A DNA stretch of 64,000 nucleotides from Amaricoccus macauensis_A (GTDB taxonomy: Bacteria; Pseudomonadota; Alphaproteobacteria; Rhodobacterales; Rhodobacteraceae). The stretch lies in the NCBI RefSeq assembly GCF_049800915.1, contig NZ_JBNAFY010000003.1, positions 434,001 to 498,000 of the forward strand. Reading direction: 5' to 3'. Under the pieces are notes generated by a model. That model was not told the DNA's origin, searched no databases, and worked only from the letters and a program-made list of their open reading frames with translations. The translations under genes and the position numbers were made by a program. Shown one piece after another: positions 38,521 through 47,243 of this stretch (its first letter is position 1; each line of letters starts with the position of its first letter).

Positions 38521-40012
38521 TTACCTTTTCGGTCTGGCTCCGTCTGAGGTTCAGCTCGCTTGCGATCTGCAGTCCCACGACGAGGAGCGCGAGCGCAAAG
38601 AAGACGAGAGCAATGGGAGAGGTGAGAAAGATGTCCGCATGGCCGCCGGAGAGCATCATCGCGGTGCGGAACTCGTTTTCGAGCGTTGGTCCGAGAACCA
38701 TGCCGAGAATGATTGGCGTCACGGGAATCCGCATGCAAATTAGCACATAAGCGGCAAAACCGACGAGCCCCATGGCATAGACATCGAAGACACTGTTACG
38801 CACAGAGTATGCACCGATTATGCACATCACGAGCACACCAACGGCCAGCATCTCACGCGGAATCTTCAGCACGTGAACGAAGAACCGGATGCCGATGAGC
38901 TGAAGCGCAAGCACCCAGACATAGGCAATTACGACCGCGATGTAGATGCCATAAACCGCCTCGGCGTTCTGCATGAAGAGCGCAGGCCCCGGCGTGATCC
39001 CGTGGATCAGCAGCCCCGCCAGAACGATCGCTGTGGCCGGATCACCCGGAATGCCCAGCGAAAGGAGCGGAATGAGTGTCCCCCCCGTGACGGCATTGTT
39101 GGCCGTCTCGGGCGCAATTACCCCGTCGATATTGCCCTTGCCAAAGGACTCGGGCGTCTTGGAGAAGCGCCGAGCATGATCATAGGCCAGGAACGATGCA
39201 ATCGCGCCGCCCGTGCCGGGAATGGCGCCGATCCCCGTTCCCAGGACCGAACAGCGCAGCATCAGCCAGGACCGGCTGAATAGCAGCTTTGGCGACGGCA
39301 TCCGCGCACGGATCTTCGCCACGCGCTTGCCGCCGATGTCCATCTTCTGGGTCGCGGCCTCGATGATGAACGGAACCGCGAAAAGCCCGATCATTGCCAC
39401 CAGCAGGTTCACACCCTGCATGAGGCCGATGCTGCCGAAGGTCATACGCGGAATGCCGTCGATCTGATCGAGCCCCACGGTCATGATCATCAGGCCGATC
39501 ACACCGCTGATCAGCCCTTTGATCATCGAATCCCCGCACAAGCCGCAGATGGTCGACATACCGAAGAGAACCAGGGCGAAGATCTCCGCCGGACCAAAGC
39601 CGATGGCCAGGCGCGAGACGAGATTCACCGAGACGATCATCACGATGAGACTGAAGATACCGCCAAAGACCGAAACGATGACCGCTGTTCCAAGCGCGAT
39701 TGAGGCGTCGCCCCGTTTCGTCATGGAGTAGCCGTCGAAGACGGTCGCGGCGGCTGATGGCGTGCCGGGAATGCCGAGCAGGATTGCGGAGACCGACCCA
39801 CCGGTCATGCCACCGATATAGGTTCCGAGAAGAAGCCCGACGGCGGGCAGCGTGGCCATCCCGAAGGTAATGGGCAGTGCCAAAGCGAGCGCCACGGTGA
39901 AAGTCAGACCGGGAATGGCGCCGAAGATCAGCCCGACAAGGGATCCCAGACCCACAGAAGCGATGAAGAGCGGATCCATCGCGGCAGTCGCGGCTTGGAG
40001 AAAGAGTTCCAT
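38507..40012 (-). CDS. Tripartite tricarboxylate transporter large membrane subunit (TctA family)
   Basis: The large membrane subunit of a TTT importer, which uses a periplasmic receptor and an ion gradient to import carboxylates. The roughly 501-residue protein has about 11-12 hydrophobic segments and the TctA signature GAIPGLTFTVALALALP near the N-terminus and GAIPGTGGAIASF in the middle. The ATG at 40012 is 5 nt after the TctB stop; a Met eight codons upstream would overlap TctB. It is preceded by the TctB and TctC genes and overlaps the ThDP enzyme start. Confidence 0.92.
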   Translation of the reverse strand: MELFLQAATAAMDPLFIASVGLGSLVGLIFGAIPGLTFTVALALALPITFGMATLPAVGLLLGTYIGGMTGGSVSAILLGIPGTPSAAATVFDGYSMTKRGDASIALGTAVIVSVFGGIFSLIVMIVSVNLVSRLAIGFGPAEIFALVLFGMSTICGLCGDSMIKGLISGVIGLMIMTVGLDQIDGIPRMTFGSIGLMQGVNLLVAMIGLFAVPFIIEAATQKMDIGGKRVAKIRARMPSPKLLFSRSWLMLRCSVLGTGIGAIPGTGGAIASFLAYDHARRFSKTPESFGKGNIDGVIAPETANNAVTGGTLIPLLSLGIPGDPATAIVLAGLLIHGITPGPALFMQNAEAVYGIYIAVVIAYVWVLALQLIGIRFFVHVLKIPREMLAVGVLVMCIIGAYSVRNSVFDVYAMGLVGFAAYVLICMRIPVTPIILGMVLGPTLENEFRTAMMLSGGHADIFLTSPIALVFFALALLVVGLQIASELNLRRSQTEKVSVDA

Positions 40013-40017
40013 GGAAA

Positions 40018-40518
40018 CTATCCCAGATTGATCCACTGGCCCCTGGCGAGATAGATCCCGAGCAGTTTGCCGAAGATCAGCCAGCAGCCGAACGTCATTC
40101 CAATGGCCATGCCAAGGAGCTTCCGCCAGGAACGCACCTGGTAGTTCACCACCATCACAAGCAGCATGACCACGGGAGTTGCGAGGACGAAGCCCACCTT
40201 CTGAAGCAGGAATCCGTAGAGGAACACTTCCGCGAGCAGCAGGAGGGCGGGCAACCAGTGGATCGGCAGTGTGTTGGTGATCTTGCGCCCCTTCACGACC
40301 AGTTCGTTCTCAGGGCCTGGCGGGCACGCAAGACACTTGAGCAACAGGATTGCGGAGAGCCCCATGAGGATCACGCCGAACCCGAGCGGAAACGCTCTCG
40401 GACCGATGTCGCCACCACCCGGGCCGGGCGGGATCGTCATTATGACGACCGCCGTCCAGATCGATGCGAGCATCAGGAGGAAAACGCCGAGTATGGTCTC
40501 TTTGGCACGGTCACTCAT
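40018..40518 (-). CDS. Tripartite tricarboxylate transporter small membrane subunit (TctB family)
   Basis: A 166-residue membrane protein with four hydrophobic segments (for example ILGVFLLMLASIWTAVVIM and LLGMAIGMTFGCWLIFG). The GPGGGDIGPRAFP loop after the first helix is characteristic of TctB. The ATG at 40518 (MSDRAKETI) has a GGAGGGTC Shine-Dalgarno; the 56 upstream codons are out of the alignment. It lies between TctC (25-nt gap) and TctA (5-nt gap). Confidence 0.88.
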   Translation of the reverse strand: MSDRAKETILGVFLLMLASIWTAVVIMTIPPGPGGGDIGPRAFPLGFGVILMGLSAILLLKCLACPPGPENELVVKGRKITNTLPIHWLPALLLLAEVFLYGFLLQKVGFVLATPVVMLLVMVVNYQVRSWRKLLGMAIGMTFGCWLIFGKLLGIYLARGQWINLG

Positions 40519-40543
40519 CTGACCCTCCCGTCCATTTGTCGGA

Positions 40544-41509
40544 TCACATCGAAAGACCGAGATTCTGAAGCAGGTTGCCGTAGAACGCATCGTCTTCCGC
40601 GACGAGTTCGCCAAAGGCCTCCGGACCTTCGTAGGAAGGTACGAAACCGATCGTTTCGGCTGCCTCGCTGAACTCCTCCCGCGCAACGGCCCGCTCGGCT
40701 GCCGCGGCCAGGGTTTCGATCACATCGTCGGGGGTATTGGCCGGTGCAGCCAGGCCGCGCCACATGGTGATGTCCACGTCGACCCCCTGCTCCTGGGCAG
40801 TCGGCACATCGGGGAGGATATCGATCCGCTCTGGCCCGGTGACCGCGATCACATCGAGATCGCCTGCGTCCACATAGGACTTGAACTGGCCCGGCCACTG
40901 GATCGCAGCATCAATGCGCCCGGCGAGCAGCTCGATGGGTGCCTTCCCCTCGCCATAGGAAATGAACGTGACCTTGTCGCCGAGCCCCATCGCGTCGAAC
41001 AGTGCGGCCGAGGTGAGATGCGTGAACGAGCCCTTGCCGGAGATTCCCACCTTGAGCGGTGCGTCGGAGGCCTTAAGTGCCTCGGCCATCTCGGAAAGCG
41101 TCTCCCAGCCCTCATCCGCGTTCACCGCCAGGGCCGGAACCTCGGTCGAGATCCGCGCGATGGGGGTGAAGTTGGAGTAGTCGAACGGTACCCGTCCCAT
41201 GTGATGAATCGTGTTGATCGAGTTCGAATTCCACACGATGTTGTAGCCATCGGGCCGCGTTGCCAGCACATGGGAGTAGCCCACCGCCCCGCCGCCACCG
41301 GTGCGGCTTACCGGCACCACCGGCTGACCCAATTCCTCCGACATGAGTTCGGACAGAAGCTGGGCGATCGTGTTGGCCGTTCCCCCGAACAGAACCGTCA
41401 TCTCGACCGGCTTCTCAGGGAACTCCGCGCGCGCCGCGCTGCCGATCCCCATCAACGTGAGGGCCGCAGCCGACAAGAGGGCAAACCGTGCCTTGCGTAT
41501 GATCTTCAT
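40544..41509 (-). CDS. Tripartite tricarboxylate transporter receptor (TctC/Bug family)
   Basis: The periplasmic receptor of the TTT system, 321 residues with a signal peptide (MKIIRKARFALLSAAALTL, cleavage near AARA at about residue 27). The mature protein shows Bug features: YPEKPV-like opening EFPEKPVEM, a GG-rich loop TGGGGAVGYSHVLATRPDGY and DVIAVTGPERIDILPDVPTAQEQG. Ligands of the family are mostly carboxylates such as tricarboxylates, aromatic acids or sugar acids. It is the first of the three transporter genes and 58 nt downstream of the molybdenum hydroxylase genes. Confidence 0.93.
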   Translation of the reverse strand: MKIIRKARFALLSAAALTLMGIGSAARAEFPEKPVEMTVLFGGTANTIAQLLSELMSEELGQPVVPVSRTGGGGAVGYSHVLATRPDGYNIVWNSNSINTIHHMGRVPFDYSNFTPIARISTEVPALAVNADEGWETLSEMAEALKASDAPLKVGISGKGSFTHLTSAALFDAMGLGDKVTFISYGEGKAPIELLAGRIDAAIQWPGQFKSYVDAGDLDVIAVTGPERIDILPDVPTAQEQGVDVDITMWRGLAAPANTPDDVIETLAAAAERAVAREEFSEAAETIGFVPSYEGPEAFGELVAEDDAFYGNLLQNLGLSM

Positions 41510-41567
41510 GATATCCTCCCTTTTATTGGTTATTGGATCTTGCTTGGTTGCGGCGGGCGCCGCGCAT

Positions 41568-42632
41568 TCAGTGGGCCGTGACGTCTCTCCTTCCATGGAG
41601 ACGCGCACGCTCCTCGCGGTTCGCCTGGGCGATCATTTCCCGGCCGGGCGTGTGCTCACGCAAGGCCTTGAGAATCTTCTCTGGTGTCGCGGGCAGCGAT
41701 TTCATCCGCACCCCGATCGCGTCGTAGATCGCGTTCATGATTGCGGGCGCGGTCGGCACCAAGGCCGGTTCGCCAATGCCCTTGGCCTTCAGGGGGCTGC
41801 GGGGGTCCGGGTCCTCGACGATGACGCAATTGATCTGCGGAATGTCGAGCGAGGTCGGCAGGATGTATTTTGCGAAGCCGTGGGTGGTCGTGTGACCGTC
41901 GACGGTGATGTATTCCTCCATCAGCGCCTGTCCGAGCCCCTGCACCACGCCGCCCTCGATCTGGCCTTCGACGCCGCGAGGATTGATTGCCCGGCCCACG
42001 TCATGCGCGGCCCAGATGCCGAGCACCTGCACCTCCCCGGTCCAGGTATCGACCTCGACCTCCGCCACCTGCGTGCCGAAGACATAGGCCTGCCAGGGCG
42101 AACCTCGGCCATCGACCGGATCGAGTCCTGTGCCATGCGCCGTGAAGGAAGCCGAGCCCACGGGCACCACGCCGCGCGCCTTGCAGGTGGCAACGGCCTC
42201 CTTCATTGACATGCGCTTGTTGGTTTCCATCGCCCAGAGTTCGCCGTTGAACGCGCGAAGCTGGTCTATCTCGACATCCCAGTGATCGGCCAGCTGCTCG
42301 AAGAGCACCTTCTTCGCCTCCCGCGAGGCGAGCGCGACCGAGTTGCCGATCATGTAGGTCTGGCGCGTCGCCCCGGCATGGGCCGCTTCCGGCGAGCGCG
42401 AGGTATCATTGTCCCCGATGGTCACGTCCTGGGGGCGAATGCCCATCTCGTCGGCCGCGATCTGGGCCAGAACGGTGAGGATGCCCTCGCCGATCTCGGT
42501 GACGCCGGTGACGACCTTGCCGGTGCCGCCATCGTCAATCTCGGCCCAAGCGCCGGCCCGGTCAATCGTGGCGGTGCGGGCGATCCCGTACCAGCTTGCC
42601 GCCATGCCGCGGCCGCGTTTCCTCCGCTCCAT
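41568..42632 (-). CDS. Molybdenum hydroxylase, C-terminal half of the catalytic subunit
   Basis: A 354-residue chain equivalent to the second half (MoCoBD_2 region) of a xanthine dehydrogenase-type molybdopterin subunit. It includes RGMAASWYGIAR at the start, the cofactor segments TEIGEGILTVL and NPRGVEGQIEGGVVQG, and the catalytic glutamate in GIGEPAL (Glu288). The ATG overlaps the stop of the preceding gene by one base (TGATG), indicating coupled translation; a GTG one codon upstream is an alternative. With the preceding ORF it forms one functional subunit. Such enzymes hydroxylate aldehydes or N-heterocycles. Confidence 0.88.
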   Translation of the reverse strand: MERRKRGRGMAASWYGIARTATIDRAGAWAEIDDGGTGKVVTGVTEIGEGILTVLAQIAADEMGIRPQDVTIGDNDTSRSPEAAHAGATRQTYMIGNSVALASREAKKVLFEQLADHWDVEIDQLRAFNGELWAMETNKRMSMKEAVATCKARGVVPVGSASFTAHGTGLDPVDGRGSPWQAYVFGTQVAEVEVDTWTGEVQVLGIWAAHDVGRAINPRGVEGQIEGGVVQGLGQALMEEYITVDGHTTTHGFAKYILPTSLDIPQINCVIVEDPDPRSPLKAKGIGEPALVPTAPAIMNAIYDAIGVRMKSLPATPEKILKALREHTPGREMIAQANREERARLHGRRDVTAH

Positions 42633-44572
42633 CACGCCACCCTCTCGTTTGCCTTGACGTCATCGGGCACGGCTGCCGGGCCGCCCGTGGGCTCGTCACC
42701 CTTCCGCAGATCCGGCGCATCCGCCACGATCCGCGCGCCCAGCGTGCAGGGCTGGCGGGTGTCGGGGCCGTTCATGTCTCCGCGCGTGACTCCGCGCACC
42801 CGGGGCGCGCCCTTTTCCCACCGCGATGCGGTCTCCGCCGCTTCGAGCACGCGGTCAAGCGACGCCGTCTGAAGCTCCTGCTGGGTATGGGTGAGCGAGC
42901 CGATCCGCATCATGTTGACGCGCCGGATCTCGAACGGATCCATGTTGAGCGCCTCGGCCGCCATATCCATCATGCTTTCGGTCGCGAACTGCGCCTGCAT
43001 GCCGCCGAAAGTCCGGAACGCACCCGAAGGCGTGTTGTTGGTATAGACCGCGCGCGTGTCCACGCTGAGGTTGTCCACCTCGTAGGGTCCGCAGGAGAGG
43101 ATCGCGGCCTTGCGCATCACGCCCTCGCTCGACATCCCGTAGGCGCCGCCATCCGACAGCATCGAGAACGAGATCGCGGTGATCCGCCCGTTCCACTTCA
43201 GGCCCATCTTGTAGTGGACACGGGAAGGATGCCGCTTGGCGGATGCGATCAGGCTTTCCTCGCGGGTGAAGTTGAGCTGCACCGGACGGTGCGTCTTCAT
43301 CGCCGCGAGCGCCAGCATACCCTGGTAGATCATGTCCTCCTTGCCGCCGAAGCCGCCGCCGACCGGGCTCATGATGAACCGGACCTTGTTGATCGGCTTC
43401 GCAATGATCTCCGAGAGCATGTGCCGGTGATGGGTGATGTTCTGCGACGGCGAGATCACCGTCACCACATCATCCGCATCCACATAGGCGATGCCCGCCT
43501 CGGGCTCCAGATAGGCATGCTCGACCTGTTGGGTCGAGAAATCGTCTTCGAGGATGATGTCGGCCTCGGCAAAGCCCTTCTCCGGGTCGCCCTTGCGCAC
43601 GGGGATGTGCTTCACGAGGTTTCCGGGCGCGTAGTCGTGGATCACCGGCGCGCCGTCCTTCAGCGCATCCTCGGGATCGAAGAGCCCCGGCAGAACCTCG
43701 TATTCCACCCTGATCTTCGCCAGCGCGCGACGCGCCGTCACCAGATCCTCGGCGGCGACGGCCGCGACCGCCTCGCCCACGTGACGGACCTTGCCGCGGG
43801 CCATGATCGGCTGGTCATGCACGAACACGCCGAACCCGTCCTTGCCCGGCACATCATCGGCGGTGATGACGCATTCCACACCGTCCATGGCCTCGGCCTC
43901 GCTCTTGTCGATCGAGACGATCCGGGCATGGGCATGCGGCGAACGGAGCACCTGCATCTGCAGCATGTCCGGAAGCTTCATGTCGGCCGCATACTTGAGC
44001 CGCCCCGTGACCTTGGAGGGCGCATCCAGCCTGCGCACATTCGCACCGATATAGCTCTCGCCCAGCGGATCGTCCTCGTCAAGCAGCGCCGGCTGTGCCG
44101 TGCCGGCCACCACCGATCGGGCGATCTCCACCGCCTCGAAGATCTTGGTATACCCGGTGCAGCGACAGATGTTGCCACCCAGTCGCTCCTTGATCTCCTC
44201 CATGCTCGCCGTCGGGTTCTGCCTCAGACAGGAGGTCGCGGCCATCACCATGCCCGGGATGCAGTAGCCGCACTGGCTCGCACCCGTCTTGTGGAAGGCC
44301 TTCTGCACGGGGGTAAGGTCGCCGTACCCCGCAATCCCCTCGATCGTCTCGATCTTGGCGCCGTCCGCCTTCGCCGCCGGCATGAGACAGGATTTGACGA
44401 GCTTTCCGTCCACGAAGACCGAGCATGTGCCGCATTCCCCGGCCCCGCAGCCTTCCTTGGCCCCCGTCAGGTTGAGGTCGTCCCGCAGAAAGTCGAGCAG
44501 CCGCTTGTGGGTATCGGTCTCCTTCGTGACTTTGCGGTTGTTGACCTCCAGTTCCAACTTGATCCTAGGCAT
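42632..44572 (-). CDS. Molybdenum hydroxylase, [2Fe-2S] domain fused to N-terminal half of the catalytic subunit
   Basis: A 646-residue fusion. Residues 1-150 are the iron-sulfur subunit with two [2Fe-2S] clusters (Cys42, 47, 50, 62; Cys101, 104, 136, 138). Residues about 190-300 are the hammerhead domain and about 315-585 the first molybdopterin domain with VGGGFGGKEDM. The chain then ends after a roughly 60-residue linker, and the second molybdopterin domain continues in the next ORF. It overlaps the FAD-subunit gene by 8 nt. Substrate class (aldehyde, purine or other heterocycle) cannot be decided. Confidence 0.88.
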   Translation of the reverse strand: MPRIKLELEVNNRKVTKETDTHKRLLDFLRDDLNLTGAKEGCGAGECGTCSVFVDGKLVKSCLMPAAKADGAKIETIEGIAGYGDLTPVQKAFHKTGASQCGYCIPGMVMAATSCLRQNPTASMEEIKERLGGNICRCTGYTKIFEAVEIARSVVAGTAQPALLDEDDPLGESYIGANVRRLDAPSKVTGRLKYAADMKLPDMLQMQVLRSPHAHARIVSIDKSEAEAMDGVECVITADDVPGKDGFGVFVHDQPIMARGKVRHVGEAVAAVAAEDLVTARRALAKIRVEYEVLPGLFDPEDALKDGAPVIHDYAPGNLVKHIPVRKGDPEKGFAEADIILEDDFSTQQVEHAYLEPEAGIAYVDADDVVTVISPSQNITHHRHMLSEIIAKPINKVRFIMSPVGGGFGGKEDMIYQGMLALAAMKTHRPVQLNFTREESLIASAKRHPSRVHYKMGLKWNGRITAISFSMLSDGGAYGMSSEGVMRKAAILSCGPYEVDNLSVDTRAVYTNNTPSGAFRTFGGMQAQFATESMMDMAAEALNMDPFEIRRVNMMRIGSLTHTQQELQTASLDRVLEAAETASRWEKGAPRVRGVTRGDMNGPDTRQPCTLGARIVADAPDLRKGDEPTGGPAAVPDDVKANERVA

Positions 44573-45485
44573 CTGCCATCTCCCTCAAGCCCTGGAGTTT
44601 CGTTTCGATGTCCGGCTGGTTCTCCAGCGCCTCCTCAATGGCTGCCCGGACAAAATTGACCACCACCTCCCGGCGGTATTCCTTTCGGCTGCGCGAGGCG
44701 ACCAGATCGCTGGCGCCGCCTGCGGCCTCGATAATGAGATCGCGAGATACCTTCTCGCCGCGCATGGCACTCTCGATGGAGCGCAGCCGTATGGGCTTCG
44801 GACCCACCCCGCCCAGCGCGAGCCGAACATCCTCGATGATACGGCCGGTTTGGTCCGTCTTGATGAGCGCGGCACAGCAGGCAACCGAGATCACCAGCGA
44901 GCGGCGCTGTCCCACCTTCTGGAAGGCCCCGCCGTAGCCATAGGCCGCATCAAGTGTCACGCTTGTGGCAATCTCGCCCTTTTCGATCAGGGTTCGGCCC
45001 GGCCCCTCGATGAAATCGGTCACCGGCACCGTCCGGTAGCGGATTTCACTGCCCTCGAGCCGTGCCAGTTCGATCTCGCCGTTGAGCGCGACCACAGGGG
45101 GCGTGCCATCCGCCACGGGTGAGGCGTTGACGAGATTGCCTGCCAGCGTCGCCTGCTCGCGGATCTGGTCATCGGCAAACCAGATCGCGCAGTAGGGCAT
45201 GCAGGGCAGAGCCTGGCGCAGCGCCACCTCGTTCAGGAAATCCTGGTAGACGGTATTCGCGCCGAGCCGCACCCGTCCATTGGCAAAGCTGTATCCTTTC
45301 AACCCGCCGATCCGCGTCACGTCGATCATCGCAGGCAGATGCACATCTCCCGCCCGACCCTCGCGGGCCCATGGGAGGATGTCCGTGGCTCCGGAAACGA
45401 GCCGGCTGCCCTCCGGTGCATCCGCCCAGATCGCCAGCGCCTCCTCCAGCGTGGTGGGCATGTGATATTCGTCATAGGTGAGCAT
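44565..45485 (-). CDS. Molybdenum hydroxylase FAD-binding subunit
   Basis: The FAD subunit (CoxM/XdhB type) of the three-part molybdenum hydroxylase. The 306-residue protein has the FAD_binding_5 opening YHMPTTLEEAL and the ATDILPWAREG loop, then the ATLAGNLVNASPVAD motif near residue 110 and the CO_deh_flav_C domain from about 190. It transfers electrons from the iron-sulfur clusters to an acceptor. It overlaps the next gene by 8 nt. No xdhC-like maturation gene is seen in the window. Confidence 0.92.
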   Translation of the reverse strand: MLTYDEYHMPTTLEEALAIWADAPEGSRLVSGATDILPWAREGRAGDVHLPAMIDVTRIGGLKGYSFANGRVRLGANTVYQDFLNEVALRQALPCMPYCAIWFADDQIREQATLAGNLVNASPVADGTPPVVALNGEIELARLEGSEIRYRTVPVTDFIEGPGRTLIEKGEIATSVTLDAAYGYGGAFQKVGQRRSLVISVACCAALIKTDQTGRIIEDVRLALGGVGPKPIRLRSIESAMRGEKVSRDLIIEAAGGASDLVASRSRKEYRREVVVNFVRAAIEEALENQPDIETKLQGLREMADA

Positions 45486-45517
45486 CTGGCTGTCTCCTCC
45501 CCGGAGTTGTTGTTCTG

Positions 45518-46003
45518 CTAGCGGCTCATCGGCGCGTAGAAAGTTCCCTCAACCTCGACGATGTCGTCCTGGTTGAGGCGATCGACTTCCACGATTGTTC
45601 GAGGCGGATACGGGCCATCTCCCCAGAGATCCTGCTGAACCGCGTTCACGATCGGCCGGAAGCGATACATGTCGGTTGTGTAGACCACGAGCCGCACCGC
45701 ATCGCGCAGGCTCGCGCCTTCGGATTCGGCAATAAGCTGCATGTTCTCGAAGGCCTTGCGCACGCGCGCCTCATCCCCCTCGACGAGCGAATTGGTGGCG
45801 GCATCGATCCCGCGCATCCCTGCTACGAAAACGAAGTCGCCCGCGCGTGTGCCGAGCGCCCAGGTCGCGGTCGGCTGTATGCCGCCTTCGGGCGCGAGGG
45901 TCTTCACGCCGTTGGGCGAAACATCCTGCGCCTGAACTCCCGTCGCCAAGAAGGCCGTCGCGAACGACAGGGCAAGGATCAAACTGAAAAGACGGTATGT
46001 CAT
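45518..46003 (-). CDS. RidA-family protein with a signal peptide
   Basis: A 161-residue protein. Residues 1-26 form a signal peptide (MTYRLFSLILALSFATAFLA, cleavage near VQA-QD). The rest is a RidA/YjgF-type domain: VAGMRGIDAATNSLVEGD, AFENMQLIAESEGASLRDAVRL and the C-terminal PPRTIVEVDRL with the conserved Arg. Cytosolic RidA proteins deaminate reactive enamines; an exported form is unusual, so its substrate would be periplasmic. The ATG at 46003 is chosen because the longer frame upstream overlaps the dehydrogenase gene antiphase. It lies 35 nt after the alcohol dehydrogenase. Confidence 0.88.
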   Translation of the reverse strand: MTYRLFSLILALSFATAFLATGVQAQDVSPNGVKTLAPEGGIQPTATWALGTRAGDFVFVAGMRGIDAATNSLVEGDEARVRKAFENMQLIAESEGASLRDAVRLVVYTTDMYRFRPIVNAVQQDLWGDGPYPPRTIVEVDRLNQDDIVEVEGTFYAPMSR

Positions 46004-46038
46004 GGTCGCGAGATCTCCGCGGTCTGAATGGGTGGGGC

Positions 46039-47202
46039 CTATTCGGCCGCCACCTTCTGGCTCTGTGCGTGGGGGTTCTTCACCACCACCTTGATCGCGT
46101 CCTCGACCCGGTCCTTCGCATAGCGCAGCGCCTCCTTGAGGTCCGACATCTCGAAGGTGTGGGTGTGGATGAGCGTCGCGTCGAACCGCTTCTGACGCAT
46201 GAACGCCTCGGCCCGATGGGTGGCCGCCTTGCCCTCGCCGCGAATGCCATAGAGGTAGATGTTGTTGCGCACGAGATAGGCCACATCGACCTCGGGGCTG
46301 GACCCCGGGAATGCCGCGAGACAGATCTTGCCGCCACGATTGACCATCTGGGCTGCCTCGTTGAGCCCGTTCGGGGCACCCGCGCATTCCACCACGTAGT
46401 CGACGCCCTTGCCGCCGGTCAGCTCGCGCACCTTCTCGACCGCATCCTCCCGGCGCACGTTGATCACGTGATCCGCGCCGAGCTGCTTGCCGATTTCAAG
46501 GCGATTGTCCCGGGTGCCGGTGAGGATCACGGGCTGTGCGCCGAGCGCCTTGGCGACGGCCGCGCCCAGAAGCCCGATCGGCCCCGGCCCGGTGACAACG
46601 ACGCTCTCGCCGGCGACAAGCCCGCCAAGCTCGGTCAGGCCATACATCGCGGTGCCAGCGGTCACGACCAGCGTCGCTTCCTCGTCCGACATGGTGTCAT
46701 GCACGTGGACCAGCGTGTTGATGTTGTTGATCGCGTATTCCGCGAAACCGCCGTCGGTGGTGAAACCGTTGGCGCGATGGCCCTTGTCCACGTCGCCGTA
46801 GTTCTTGCCGTAATTATGGCAGGACGTGTACATCCCCTGGCGGCAACGCTTGCACTGGCCGCAGCCTGCATGGATCTCGACCGTCACGCGCTCACCGATC
46901 TCGTATTCATCGACGCCCGGTCCAAGCGCCACGACAGTGCCCATGTATTCATGGCCCGGCGTGAAGTTCTTGTTGAACGGGTCGCCCCCTTCGATCATTG
47001 CGGGCGGACCGTGATGGATGATCTCGAGGTCGGTCGCGCAGATCGCGACCGCATCGATCCGCACCAGAACTTCGGCCTTCTTCGGCACCGGCACCGGCTT
47101 CTCGCTGAGCGTCAGCTCCCCCGGATCGCCCAGCACCCAGGCCTTCATCTTTTCCGGAATCGGGTAGTCCGGGCTCACGGCTACCGTGTCAGGCATCGCC
47201 AT
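46039..47202 (-). CDS. Zinc-dependent medium-chain alcohol/polyol dehydrogenase
   Basis: A 387-residue MDR-family enzyme. Catalytic zinc ligands are Cys55 and His84-Glu85 (GHEYMG); the structural zinc site has four cysteines at 114, 117, 120 and 128. The nucleotide loop GPGPIGLLGAAVAKALGA follows near 205. It resembles sorbitol/threitol-type dehydrogenases that oxidise a secondary alcohol with NAD, but the substrate is unassigned. It is 41 nt downstream of the IclR gene and the first metabolic gene of the operon. Confidence 0.9.
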   Translation of the reverse strand: MAMPDTVAVSPDYPIPEKMKAWVLGDPGELTLSEKPVPVPKKAEVLVRIDAVAICATDLEIIHHGPPAMIEGGDPFNKNFTPGHEYMGTVVALGPGVDEYEIGERVTVEIHAGCGQCKRCRQGMYTSCHNYGKNYGDVDKGHRANGFTTDGGFAEYAINNINTLVHVHDTMSDEEATLVVTAGTAMYGLTELGGLVAGESVVVTGPGPIGLLGAAVAKALGAQPVILTGTRDNRLEIGKQLGADHVINVRREDAVEKVRELTGGKGVDYVVECAGAPNGLNEAAQMVNRGGKICLAAFPGSSPEVDVAYLVRNNIYLYGIRGEGKAATHRAEAFMRQKRFDATLIHTHTFEMSDLKEALRYAKDRVEDAIKVVVKNPHAQSQKVAAE

Positions 47203-47243
47203 CTGGTTTCCTCCTCTACAGGTTTTGTATTCTTTTCAGCCCT

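Noticed and set aside
42596..44659. 687-residue plus-strand ORF opposite the molybdenum hydroxylase genes
   Set aside because: Antisense to the iron-sulfur/molybdopterin ORF; His- and Arg-rich low-information protein with no motif.
45518..46387. Long form (289 residues) of the RidA-like ORF
   Set aside because: The first 128 codons lie in an antiphase frame over the alcohol dehydrogenase gene; the ATG at 46003 gives a normal signal peptide.
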